64,000 nt of DNA from Ceratothoa steindachneri (taxonomy: Eukaryota; Arthropoda; Malacostraca; Isopoda; Cymothoidae), in the NCBI GenBank assembly GCA_963969495.1, contig OZ018335.1, positions 86,038,354 to 86,102,353 of the forward strand, read 5' to 3'. The notes beneath the pieces were generated by a model. The model saw nothing but the letters and a program-made list of their open reading frames with translations. It was not told where the DNA came from and did not search any database. The position numbers were made by a program, and so were the translations under genes. Of the stretch, positions 35,574 to 46,169 are shown piece after piece (position 1 is the first letter of the stretch; each line of letters begins with the position of its first letter).

Positions 35574-35780
35574 AAGACATGCCTAAACCAAGAGATCCGA
35601 AGTGGAATAATCTACAGAAAAGAATAACTTAAAAGTCTAAAAAGATCTAAAGTAGACTATTTTAGTAAAATAAAATAAACAATTAATTAACTAAAAGATC
35701 TGAAGGGGAAAAAAGAAGAAGATCGAAGGGAACAGACTTATGTTAAAAGTAAACAATAAGAGTATAGATAGACAAGTAAT

Positions 35781-36629
35781 CAATTCCAGTAAGTGAGCAT
35801 GAACCTCAATACACCGTTATCACACAGAATTTCTCTGGTCAAGACAGAATAACGCAGCTGTGTTTAATTACGGGTGCATTAGAACCGTCTACCCCCCGTT
35901 TGATAACGCTGTTCCGCTCTCAGGTAGCAGCCGTGCCTACCTTCACATTCTTGCGGTAGAAGGGAATCTATATCTTATTTCACGTTCGCCTCATCGATGC
36001 CGAAGATTATCAAGGTTGATGTTTGCTCAAGCAAACATCACTACATTGGTTGAGACTTCCTGCCGTCCGCAGATGAAACTCGATTTTGTGATTACTTCTC
36101 TCTGTAGCCGAGATAAACTCAACCCCCTTCGGAGTCTCTCTGGACGGCTTCGCATTGAAACTCCAGTGACGACGACCTAGCCATTGGTCTTCCACATCTT
36201 AAGTTCATCCTCCAGAGGTAACGTGGAGTCCTTTTCTCATAAGTCCCACCTGTTCGTTCCCCAGTCCTTAAAAGAATTCCATATTTGGTGTCACGCCAAT
36301 AGACTTGCTAAATCTTTAATTCAATCCAACTTATTGAATCACTTATATATTTTTCAAGACCTAATTTCCTTGATTTTTGCCTGCCATAATATTGTTTTGT
36401 CTTACTGATTATTATTTAGATTTCCATATTTATCTGAGTCCTTGTTCTTATTATTTGTATTAAAGTTAATTTTGGTAGAGATGTTTTTCTTTCGAATAAC
36501 CCTTGAGACGAACCCAGCAAACGCATTCCCTTTTAAAGAGCCAAACTAATGATATCACACTCTAAGTACAAGGACCTTACCTGTTTTTCAATTCAATTGT
36601 ACCCAAGCGCATCGCCGATCCAGGACAAA
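35781..36629. other. Unassigned sequence left of the integrase-first gypsy element
   Basis: No coding match. It may contain the old 5' LTR and leader of the following element, but no matching 3' copy or primer binding site could be recognised. Confidence 0.3.
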
Positions 36630-37740
36630 TAAAGAAATGAATGGGAAGAAAAAAAGGGAAAAAAGGAACCAGAAAGAGAACAAAGAGAAGCAGAAAGAGA
36701 GCAAAGAGAAGCAGATGAAAGGGACATAAACCGTCAACATGATCGACAGCTAAGTCGGTATAACGTAGAAACCCTTTCTGTTAGTTCAAGGAATGAGTCC
36801 CCTCAGACCCCTTTGGTTAAGTTACCCGTATTCAAGGATGGCGAAGACTTCATTGCCTTCTTCACTCACTTCGAAAAGATTTTTTAAGTGAATTCGAAGG
36901 ACATTGAAGAGAATGGATTCGCACGCTTACTTCCCTTGCTTGGCAGTCATTTTCGGAAAATTTTCGTATATCTTCACGCCAAGGCCACCCTTAATTATTT
37001 AACTCTCAATGCCAAATTGCTATTGGCACTCAATATTAATCCCGATTTTTATTCGGCTAAGTTTCACCAAGCAAGAATATTACCTGGCCAAATTTACCTC
37101 CAGTTTGGCTTAATCCTTCAGAGAAACCTACAATTCTGGCTGGATTCGGCTCAAGTAGCACGTGAATACGAGTCTTTGTTCGGTTTCCTCTTAAGTGATC
37201 AGTTAATGGCTGCGCTACCATCCGAGATCCGTGCATTCGTAAAAAATAGATTACCGTTTACCTTTAAGGAATAATGTCTGGAAGAGGCGGATGTACACGC
37301 GTCCAGCCATAATTTGTATTTGAAGGACCCTTAGAAATCGCATCATCCATCTCCAAAGTGTAAGAGTAATTTCTCTAAGTCCTCTCATAAAAATTCGCCC
37401 GATTTCGTTAATGTGGCTGTTCCCCCTAAACCTCTATTCCCTTTCCCGCAAGAACCGAGGGATAGTAAGTCCTTCCCAAATAATCCACCACCATTCATTT
37501 ACCCCTGGCGGCCCATCGTGTGTTTCACGTGCGAAGTGCCCGGGCATGTAAAAACCAACTGCCCCAAAAACTCTCACCTTCCCTCTGCCACCATCCAACA
37601 AGTCCATCAAGTCAATGATTCTCTCTTTCAACGAACCGCTGGCCCAATAACTCAAGCTTCTGCCCCGACTAACAGTTACCAAAGACATCATGTCAACTTT
37701 TTATTTAATAAAAGCTTCCCCGGTAGGCTTAAATTTTAAA
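36630..37740 (+). pseudogene. gag of Gmr1-like copy 1
   Basis: Structural polyprotein remnant. A charged, coiled-coil-like start rich in Glu, Arg and Gln (36,640-36,760) is followed by the capsid-type region: LPVFKDGEDFIAFFTHFEK (about 36,822-36,880) and, from 36,888, NGFARLLPLLGSHFRKIFVY. Then come FHQARILPGQIYLQFGLIL and YESLFGFLLSDQLMAALP, up to 37,274. After a frame break the nucleocapsid zinc knuckle CFTCEVPGHVKTNCPK (37,521-37,570) keeps all CCHC residues, in a Pro-rich context (37,413-37,739). The arrangement matches gypsy gags with a SCAN-like capsid. Confidence 0.8.
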
Positions 37741-37940
37741 AGGAAACTGTGAACGGGTGCCGGGTATCAACCCTTGTGAGAGACACTGGGTGCACCTGCA
37801 TCAAAGGTTCGGAAAAATTGCTTCCCTCAGTAAGTCCCGACCACGATAGGTATGCAGTAGTCCATAACTCCTTGGGGTGTGCCAACCAGTTCCCCGTGGT
37901 TTGCTGCTACCTAAGATGCAAATACTTTACAAGTTAGGCG
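37741..37940 (+). pseudogene. Aspartic protease of Gmr1-like copy 1
   Basis: VNGCRVSTLVRDTGCTCIKG (about 37,749-37,810) contains the DTG triad expected of a retropepsin, which would cleave the polyprotein. The rest of the domain is short and decays by about 37,940, so only the N-terminal part is secure. Confidence 0.65.
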
Positions 37941-38120
37941 GAAGCCGTGGCAGCCCCCATTAAGTTCTGCGCCGTGTTGGTGGGCTAAAGCCCCCACATC
38001 TCCCCCAATCCTGTCGCCCAGCCCGTCCGCACGAGGGCTCAGGCATTAAAAAAGATTATAACCCCAGTGCCTTTAGAAACTACTTATGCGCCCGAATTTG
38101 CATCTCTTCATAAAAAAAGA
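37941..38120 (+). pseudogene. Protease-integrase linker of Gmr1-like copy 1
   Basis: PVAQPVRTRAQALKKI (about 38,013-38,060) matches the TRAQAxxK linker that commonly separates protease from the next domain in gypsy pol. It joins directly to pre-integrase sequence rather than to an RT. Confidence 0.5.
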
Positions 38121-39275
38121 GTTTGCAAGTGAGTAAAAAAAAGTACTCTTTGGTCCAGCTCCTGTGGGAAAAAAGCCCAAGGAAGGTTATATATCTCGTT
38201 AAAGGGGACCTCCTTTGCCGTTCTACCTTGACAGAGAATGGTGCTAAGACTTGCTCCATTTGTATCCTCTGTTCTTGCGTTTCCCAGGTCTTTGACTTAC
38301 CCATGATTGATTGTAGGATGGCCATTTCAGCCACAATAAAACTGCCCAAAGAATCTTTGTATATTTCTGCCGAAAGGATTGCAGAATTTGAACGATCATG
38401 TGATATTTGGCAAAAGACGACGGAAAAAGGACGGATCGCACCTGCCCCCCTTCAATGGACCCTCATTATTTTTGAACGCTTTTTTAAAGTCGCTATCTAC
38501 TTGATTGGCCCAATTCACCTCCCTTCGAGCAAACGACACTTTTATATCCTTAAGCTCGTGCACTTTGTTACGAGGTTCCCTGATGCAGTTCCACTAAAAG
38601 GAATCGATAGCATAACGTGCGCGGAAGCATTAGTAGCTATCTTTTCTCGAGTCGGCATCCATAAAGAAGTATTGTCTGCCAAAGAATATAATTTCCGTCA
38701 AAACTCATACAATACGTGGGTAAACTTCTAATAAACACTTTCTTCACAACCCTTTTCTACCCTGCGGCTAACGGAGACTGCAAAAAATTTAACGGGACTC
38801 TAAAGACCCTCCTGAAGAAGCTGTGCCACGCTCAGCCTCAAGAGTGGCATCGATATCTGCCAGTAGCTCTCTTTGCGTGCCGTGAGATTCCTCATAGGAC
38901 TTTGGGGTTCAACCCGTTTGAACTCCTTTATGGTTGAAACATCCGAGGCCCTATGCGTAATCTGAACGAATTATTCTCAAATCCCTACCTCGATGGAGAA
39001 ATTAATACCTCGTATTCATATGAATTGGACCTGAGAAACCGCGATCTTAATTTGGAGAAAGACAGGACTTATTTCGAGGTAAAGGCAAAAGATGGTCGCC
39101 CCCATCCCGGTGATGAGGTACTGCTCCTCCTCCCTACTGAATCTAATAAGCTCCTTTCACAGTGGAAATGCCTGTTCCCCGTTTTAGAAGCACGAGGACC
39201 CCTGGACTACCATCTCAATACCCCGTCCCATAAAAAGTTATATCACATAAATATTCTTAAGCGATACCACTGCCG
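38121..39275 (+). pseudogene. Integrase with GPY/F module, Gmr1-like copy 1
   Basis: This would insert the cDNA into the genome. A zinc-finger remnant (CDIWQKTTEKGRIAPAPLQW near 38,400) leads into the core. VAIYLIGPI (38,490-38,516) has Tyr where the first catalytic Asp of VAVDLIGPI is expected. VLSAKEYNF (38,668-38,694) has lost the second. ANGDCKKFNGTLKTLLKK (38,767-38,820) has Lys where the Glu of ANGxxERFNGTLK is expected. Then come LPVALFACREIPHRTLGFNP and FELLYG. The open frame starting at 38,953 contains the GPY/F module: GDEVLLLLPTESNKLLSQW (39,112-39,168), FPVLEARGPLDYHL and INILKRYH. All three catalytic residues are lost, so the copy is dead. Confidence 0.8.
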
Positions 39276-40795
39276 CGCGTCTATTAATAACATAGTCTCA
39301 CTTGATAAAGAGGCTGTGATGGGAGCAGTTTACCCCATCGAGCCTCTCAATCTGATATGGGCAGTTTGCGTCGAGTCAGATAAGGAGCATCCCCTACCTT
39401 ACCTACCGGTGTCAGTGAAGGAACGCCCGGAACTCGATTTAAATCGCCAATTGGAACTCACGCAAAAGGCTCAACTGGCTAAGTTATTAAATCAATCTGA
39501 GGCGGTGATTTCGGAAAAGCCAGGATGTGTCCTGTTCGAACTAAACCGTACACCTTGACCGTGTATCTTCGTTCGGCCCTTAATTCAGAAGTGGAAAACC
39601 TACGAAACTTGGATATCATAAAGCACTCAACCCCTGATATCTGCACCCCCATTGTAATAATAAGAAAGCCCGATCAAACATTCAGAATGTGTGTAGATTG
39701 CCAGAAATTGGATTCCGTGATGGTTTTTAAAGCGGACCAATCCTGCTTATTGACTAGAAACTACACGTGTTTGAACACGCCAAATTTATCTTAGAAATAG
39801 ACATATGAAAGGCCTATTATCAAATTCCCTCCAAGGATATTGGTCGGAAGTACACTGAGTTCCCCACGAAGACGGGCCTGATGTAATTGAGGCGTCTTCC
39901 TTTTTGTTTGGTTACCATTTGCATTAATTATGATAGAATGATGCCTCGAATCCTGTATGGCCTAGGTGACGTTTCATTTTATTTAGATAATGTGTACGTT
40001 ACCACACGAACATGCGAACAACACCTAGTCTCTTTTCACTCCATTCCCATGAGGTTACGGGAACACGGATTGACCATTTGGCCTAGTAAATGTCATTTTG
40101 CCTATAATTCCATTAGTTATTGAGGCTTTTATATCGGGGAAAACCAGATGACCCTCCAGCACGATAAAGTAAAGGCTATTGCCAACATGCCTCTTCCGCG
40201 TACGAAGAAACAGCTCTGATGCTTTTTGGAATCCACATCATTCTACCGGTGTTTTATCCCCAATTTTTCCGCTTCAACTTCTCCATTTAGCGCCCTATTA
40301 AGGAAGCAATCCCTAGATCCCCTCGTGTAGAACCCCAAGGCATCTGCCTACTTTGACAAACTTGAGGATAGGCTCACTTCTGTCCCCATTCTAATACTCC
40401 CCAATCCGACTAAGCCTTTCGGAATCAGGACTGACGCGTGCAACGAAGGAGTAGGATACGTGTTGTTGCAATACAATGATGATTGCAGCTATCCGAATGC
40501 ATGGGCGAGATTGAAGCTCTCGTCGAGTGAGAAGAACTACGCGACCATAAAATCTGAGGCTCTCGCGATAGTTTGGGAGTGCAAAAATTTCAAATGAATT
40601 AATTGGGAAACGTATCACCACCCCTTAGTATATTAAAAAAAATACTAAAAGTCAACCGGTAGACTCACGTGCTGGGGTTTACTGTTGATGGAGTACCAAT
40701 TTGGCATATCTTATATTAAAGGTCCTGAAAATTGTATGGTTGACTGTCTTAGTATGAAACTCATTGAGGAGCTTTTTCCTACCTCGTAAAATTGA
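39276..40795 (+). pseudogene. Reverse transcriptase and RNase H, Gmr1-like copy 1
   Basis: This would copy the RNA into cDNA. The frame that holds the integrase GPY/F module continues without a stop into QLAKLLNQSEAVISEKPG (39,475-39,528), the lead-in seen upstream of gypsy RTs. After a short overlap in another frame, LRSALNSEVENLRNLDIIK, PIVIIRKPDQTFRMCVDC and QKLDSV follow (39,567-39,720). Frame-broken remnants of the next motifs lead to VSFYLDNVYVTTRT (about 39,972-40,013). There the catalytic YxDD box reads YLDN. LREHGLTIWPSKCHFAY follows. RNase H traces (IRTDAC-like sequence near 40,425, and LLQY) end near 40,640; the pol frame closes near 40,790. Confidence 0.75.
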
Positions 40796-40969
40796 GTCAC
40801 CGAAGGTGTGTACTCCCAATTGTATATATTATTAAGCCTTGTCCCTCTGTATATGTATTGCCTTTAATTATTTTTTTCTTTAGGTAATTAATTGTAATGG
40901 TCACCATGTTCATTTTGTGTGTTTTTTGTATTATTATTACTCTAGACCCCCTTTTTCCCCCCCGAGTAC
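40796..40969. other. Spacer between the two Gmr1-like relics
   Basis: AT-rich with a C-run at its end (about 40,958-40,965). No LTR is recognised. Confidence 0.3.
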
Positions 40970-42550
40970 CAGACTCTGAACAACGAGCCTTTTGTAAAGG
41001 CACAGAATGAGTGTCCTTCTCGAAAGCCATTGTGGGAAAAGTCGAGGAACAACGAGCGCGAATCCATTCGTGGTCACAAGGAGGTCTCCTACCTCGTTGA
41101 GAATAAACCGTTGTTCCGCTCAACCTCCGTTCCTAACCCGCCCATGAAGACAAATAAACTTCTTTCCCAATAGAAAGGCCCATTTTCAGTGCTCGAAGCC
41201 CGTGGCCATGTGAACAATCTCATCCAAACGCTCTACGGTAACAAATTGTTTCACGTCAACCTGCTCAAACGTTACCACCGCCACGCCTGCATCAACAATA
41301 TTGTTGCCCGTGACCAAGAGGCAATAATGGAAGACTCTTTTTCCCAGAACCTCTTAACCTAGTTCAGACAGTTTGTGTAGAAGCTGTTAATGACTTCTCA
41401 CTCTCGTTACTCCCCAAAACGTATATAAAGAGTCCCTCAGGAGATCGATCTAAATCCCCAGCTGGAGCCCGCTCAGAAAGCCCAGTTATCCCGGTTGTTA
41501 AAGGCCTACCTCCTGCCCATTCATTTGCGATCCGCATTCAATGCGGAGGTCGAAAACTTACTAAAATTAGAAATAATCGGACCCTCCTCGTCAGATTACT
41601 GTTTCCCCATTGTTATGGTTCAGAAGTCAGACCAGTCCTTTCGAATGTGTGTGGACTTTCAAAAACTTAATGCCATGTAGGTTTTCAAGCCGAACCGATC
41701 CAGTTGATAGAGCATCACCTACATTTGTTCTTAGATGGTCTGAATAATGTGTCATTTTATTTTGATAATGTGTACGTAGCTACACGCACACGGTATAAGC
41801 ATCTAATCACCCTTCGTTCCCTCTGTAATAGGCTCCGAAAGCATGGTCTAACAATAGGTCCTTCCAAGTGTCACTTTGCTTACGACACTATTAAGTACCT
41901 TAGATTTCACCTTGGAGAAAATCAAATAACGCACCAACAAGAAAAGATCAGGGCCATTTCCGATATGCCCCTTTCCCGTACTAAGAAGCAGTAACATTCC
42001 TTCTGGGATTCAACTTTCTTCTACCTGCGCTTCGTCCCTAACTTTGCCGCCTTAGCGTCCCCCCTGAACTCTCTCCTTAAGAAAAAATCGCCCAAATTTC
42101 CCTCGTTTTGTAGCCCCAAGGCAATTTTCCACTTCCAGCATATGAAGGATAGGCTAATAACTGCCCCCATATTGCAGCTCACAAACCCGAACAAATTGTT
42201 TGGAATTCGTACGGATGCCAGCAACGATGGCATCGGTTGCGCGTTGCTGCAGTACGAAAGAAGATGGGAATAGCTATCCTATCGCTTAGGCAAGCGGGAA
42301 CACGTACGGCGCGAGGGAAGCTATGCAGTAATAGAACTTGATGGTCTGGCAATAGTTTTTGGTGCCCGGAAACGGATCACCGTCCTCTGGCGTACTTAAG
42401 AAATTCTGAAAGCCATTATGGAAGTCATATGCGCTTGAGTCTCCTATTGATGGAATATCAATTCCGAATTTTGTATTTAAAAGGTAGTGAAAACTGTTTA
42501 ACAGTCAATCTTAGTAGGAATCCAGTAGAAGACCCTCCTCCCTCAAGGTA
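40970..42550 (+). pseudogene. Gmr1-like pol, copy 2, with two internal deletions
   Basis: A head-to-tail relative of copy 1. Pre-integrase linker (NNEPFVKAQNE, KPLWEKSRNNE, VSYLVENKPLFRST at 40,980-41,125) runs straight into the GPY/F module (MKTNKLLSQ, GPFSVLEARGH, LKRYHRHA at 41,146-41,286), so the integrase core is deleted. RT follows: LRSAFNAEVENLLKLEII (41,525-41,580), PIVMVQKSDQSFRMCVDFQK, then EHHLHLFL joined directly to DGLNNVSFYFDNVYVATRT (41,734-41,790). The middle RT motifs (~60 residues) are missing. LRKHGLTIGPSKCHFAYDTI, FVPNFAALASPLNSLLKK and IRTDASNDGIGCALLQY (42,205-42,255, RNase H) complete it. The polymerase box is YFDN. Confidence 0.8.
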
Positions 42551-43545
42551 GAACTCCATACATCCTATAAGTTCATGTATATATTCGAGCTCGTTGCTCT
42601 TCCATGTAAAATTTATTTTTGTGCATGTGTGCGTACGCTCACATTTTAGTGCAAGGCTTGTATATACTTGTTGTCATTATTGATTATATTTATTATTTCC
42701 TGGATTGTCCCATAGCTTGATTGATTTCTTATTCTAAATTGCGGTATTTTTTTACACGAAACTATATATATTTTAATTATGCAATTAATTGTCCATTACC
42801 GTAAATGTTTTTGTAAGTTTTACCCTTATCCGTGATCGAACGGAGCAATTCCTTTACCTTGGCGGCCGCAATGTCGGCTGCAATTTTAATACCGATGGGT
42901 TTTGGTCGAGATGACCTTTTTCGGTCCCCTTCCTGTGGGGAAAACGAGGCTTTGGAAGGGGGGTATGTAAGGGAAAAGGACTCTAAGAAGAATACCCCTT
43001 CATTTGTTTCATGAAATCCTTTCCTCTCTATGTCTCCTAAATATAACTCCACGTGGGGTAAACTCTGAATCCAAAGAGAAAATTTAAAGAAGAAAGATTT
43101 TGAATATCCGTCACGACTCGCAGGTGCAGTTAATTAGGTTGGGGGCTAAAAGTTTTCACCTCGCCGATGAAGCGCTAATCTTTATAGTAGGAAAATTGCT
43201 AGCCGAAGTTTTCCCCCCCTCCCCCATCGCAAAGGCCATTAAGAGGTACGTCAGGCGACAGATGCAAATCTATCTGCCCACCGGAAGCGGTTAGCCAGTC
43301 TTCTGAGCCTAACAACATGGAGAAACCCCCCAAAATGGCTGTTTTCAAATATTGGCAGATTGAGGTGGAGAACCCGTCGCCTTCGGTTCAGATCGTGAGA
43401 CTGTTTCCCAAAGGCCCCGGCATTCACTGAAACCATCTTGGTTGGATCTCACCAGGCAGATCCATCTCTTTTGGGAAGGCTTCCTCTGTCCATAGCAAAC
43501 CTCGATTCCTTTCATCCTCAAAGGACTAGCGGGGCTTCCTCTCGT
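42551..43545. other. Unassigned sequence left of the LTR element
   Basis: Frames on both strands (for example 42,777-43,052 minus and 43,100-43,294 plus) show no motif I recognise. It may contain the 3' end of the Gmr1-like relic. Confidence 0.3.
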
Positions 43546-44293
43546 TTTGGTGGAGCGAATGTGAGTCTGTGTGAGGAGCTTTTCTTCCCTCCCCTTTTCC
43601 TAATTCCCTCTCTTTCGCTCTGTAAGAATGTGCGTGTGAAGGGGAATGTTTTTTCTTTTTAAATATATATTATATATTTATTTGATTTCATGCTTTATCT
43701 AAAATGTTTTTTCTCTTCTTCAGGTAATTACTTAGGATATTTCTCGCCTCCAATCTAGTAAATTTGAATGATTGGTTGGACGGGAGGTTTTTGCTTTCTT
43801 TATATAGCCTCAAAAGTGCGACAAGATCACTTTATATTATTATTTGATCTCGAAGGCCGAGGCCTTTAAAAGAAGTACGAAATAATTTTGAACACTCGAG
43901 TGGCAGCCGGCAGGACTTTCCTCGGGGGTACCACGTGAGGCCATTTCTTTTTATTGGAGTAGGATCCAAGGTGCTTGTTAGGCCTCTTTTGCATCGTTCG
44001 TTTAGTTGTGTGTAAATAGTACTTTGTAAGTATTGTATTTGTTTTGGGTTTTTTTTCAATTATCTCTTGTTTGTTTAGTGGTAGGATTGATTTATAAGTA
44101 GGATTGTTTTTTTCTGGAGATCGCAAATTTATTTAACCATATCTCTTTTAAATATTTACTCTCATATTTTTTTGTAAATAAAGGACTGTATATACAATCC
44201 GTTTCACTTCTCCCTCGATTTTTCACGTACGAATTAGTGTAGGAAGCGAGTTAGAACGATAGGGGTTAGAGCGTAGGTTCGTGGCCCGCTACA
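43546..44293 (+). repeat. 5' LTR
   Basis: It starts TTTGGTGGAGCGAATG (TGTGGGGGAGCGAATG in the 3' copy) and ends GGCCCGCTACA. A TATA-like TTTATATAGCC lies near 43,800. It aligns with 54,929-55,818 over its length, except that it lacks the long TA run and a ~75-bp stretch found in the other LTR. Confidence 0.9.
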
Positions 44294-44295
44294 TT

Positions 44296-44313
44296 TGGCG
44301 CCCGAAAAGGAAC
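44296..44313 (+). promoter_or_regulatory. Primer binding site, Lys-tRNA type
   Basis: TGGCGCCCGAAAAGGAAC begins 2 bp after the LTR. It matches the 3' end of an animal lysine tRNA of the kind used by many retroelements at 16 of 18 positions, including the first 11. It would prime minus-strand DNA synthesis. Confidence 0.8.
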
Positions 44314-44417
44314 TTGAGATCTCAAAACTGGGAGCGTGACAAGATTAGATTGCAGTCCGGTATCGGATTGACGTAGTGATTGTTTTTCCCATCTTCTCTC
44401 CTTTCTTATAACTTAGG

Positions 44418-46130
44418 ATGATGGTTTCTGTGGAGCAGGCTCTCCATGATGAGATGGGGTGACTGAGGCTTGAATTAAGGAAGAAAGAGGAAGAAAGTAC
44501 AATGTTAAGTAGCGTGATTAAGGGAGTGAAGAGTGATATGATGAGTATGGATGATAAGACGGACAGGATGAAGAAAGAAATGGACGAAAGACAAACGCAG
44601 GTCGACCAAAGGATGAAAAACCTCTATGATATGATTTAGGGGTCAGAACCGGCCCCAGGACCCTTGACCCTGACCCCTGATCAGACCGAAAGGGATAAGA
44701 CTAATGGGACTGTATGCGAGTCTAGAGAGGATAGGATGATTGTGAGTGATAGGAAGGACGGAGAATCGAAAAGAGTGAACATAAGAGAGGAAGGAAGACT
44801 GGTTCAAAGGGGAAAGATCGAAAGGCGAAAGGAAAGTGTGTGGACTCATTGTACTCGCATGAAGTAGATAGCGGTGGTATGATTGGTATGAGGGGGAGTG
44901 AGGGCAGCTCAAGTGAGATTGCAGTGAATGTGGGTAAAGGAATTTTGATTAGGAAAGTCTGGAAAGTTGATAGGTTTAAATTGCATGGTAATAAGATTGT
45001 GGGAGAGTTCTTCCTGGAGTTTTAACGCTATTGCAAGCACAAATACCCGGAGAATACGGGATACTGTATAAATGTTCAGGGGAGTCATTGGATGGAAAAG
45101 TATTAGAGTTTTTCCGGGTGTTCACGAGTGTGGGTAAGCCACGGTATGAGGTGGTGAAGGAGAGAGAGATTAGGCAGGTGAAACGAATGAAAAAGAGTGT
45201 GAAGTATGAAAGGGTAAATGAATTTGAGAAGGCTCTCATGGGAAGGAGTGAAACTGTGAATATTTATGCACATAGGCTTGAGAGTATGGTGAGAAAGAGG
45301 TATGGTATTGATGGTGTGAATGAGTGTAAGCAATTGATGAGAAAGTTCCTCGATACGGTCCCGCGAAAAATAAGTGAATGGCTGAATAAGAATAGAAAGG
45401 AGAGGATGAGACTGAAAGGTGAGCGGTTGGTGTGGTAGGTTGTGTTGGAGCTTCTGGAAGATGGACGATTTAATAAGGAGAGTGATTTGGATGAGGATGG
45501 TTGGTATTGTGTGATTGTTGGGGCAAAGAAACCCAGGCACTTTCCTCCACCCCAGCAGTTTGTCAGCTATCGGGAGGCCCTGAGGTTGCGCCAGCTGGGG
45601 CGATGTCGAGCTTCCTGGGCAGGTAGGCTGGATTTTCGAATGTATGATGGACAAATGGAATGGGACATATGACTTCTAAGCGCGTGAATGGGTAGAAGAA
45701 GGAGCAACCGAGGTATGTCCTAGCAAATGAGAGACAGAATGGTTTGAGAAAGATTGTGGAATGTCGTCGGTGTGGAAGGAAGCGCAATATGTTTGCGGAA
45801 CGTACGTAGACGTTTGGTGAGTGTTTTTGGTATGGTAAAAAGAAGCATATGATAAAGGATTGCCAGGAAAGTGTGAAAGAGTGTTTTGAATATATAGAAA
45901 GAGGCCATTTGAAGAAAGATTGTCCGAAGTTGACTGGTGGAGCAAATGCTGGGGAGAGTGGAAGATATGCATGTGGTAACTGTGAAAAGGCCGGTCATTA
46001 TGCGAAGATGTGAGGTGACTAGACGAATGTATGTAGATATTGTGCGATGGAAGGTCATTCGACTGAAAAGTGTTGGATTAGGCTGAGAGGGCAAGCTGTG
46101 AATGGAAAGTCTGAAGCAGGAAACTGAATT
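44418..46130 (+). pseudogene. gag with five zinc knuckles
   Basis: Structural polyprotein remnant. A charged coiled-coil-like N-terminus (44,418-44,640; VSVEQALHDEMG, LRLELRKKEEE) is followed by a capsid-type region in the frame 45,031-45,438. That frame holds SETVNIYAHRLESMVRKRYG and CKQLMRKFLDTVPRKISEWL and continues past a stop as VVLELLEDGRF. Downstream (about 45,750-46,085) five CCHC knuckles follow each other: CRRCGRKRNMF, CFWYGKKKHMIKDC, CFEYIERGHLKKDC, CGNCEKAGHYAKM and CRYCAMEGHSTEKC. Only the last is fully intact; single Cys-to-Tyr changes affect the second and third. The knuckles would package RNA. Confidence 0.8.
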
Positions 46131-46169
46131 GTAAAAGGGGACATGGTGAAGTATCCTCTGGGTGCAGGA

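Larger units (their letters stand above)
31240..35780 (+). mobile_element. Decayed non-LTR retrotransposon (Jockey/R1-like group)
   Basis: A two-ORF LINE with a GC-richer 5' untranslated part (about 31,240-31,490), ORF1 with zinc-knuckle remnants, and ORF2 with endonuclease, reverse transcriptase and C-terminal region in order. An A-rich 3' part runs to about 35,780. Borders are approximate because no target duplication was found. Confidence 0.7.
36630..40795 (+). mobile_element. Gmr1-like Ty3/gypsy element, copy 1 (integrase before RT)
   Basis: A decayed LTR retrotransposon body in the order gag, protease, integrase, GPY/F module, reverse transcriptase, RNase H, all on the plus strand. This order is that of Copia elements, while the sequences are gypsy-like. 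That combination was described for the Gmr1 clade. LTRs were not identified. Stops and frameshifts occur in every domain. Confidence 0.75.

Noticed and set aside
35860..36180. 106-codon plus-strand frame
   Set aside because: No recognisable motif; it could be LTR or leader sequence of the adjacent element.
45103..45654. 183-codon minus-strand frame (and similar long antisense frames at 46,389-46,883, 53,066-53,431 and 54,492-54,965)
   Set aside because: They are opposite a C-poor gypsy coding strand, which rarely produces antisense stop codons. Their translations are Ser/Thr/His/Leu-rich and low in information, with no domain.
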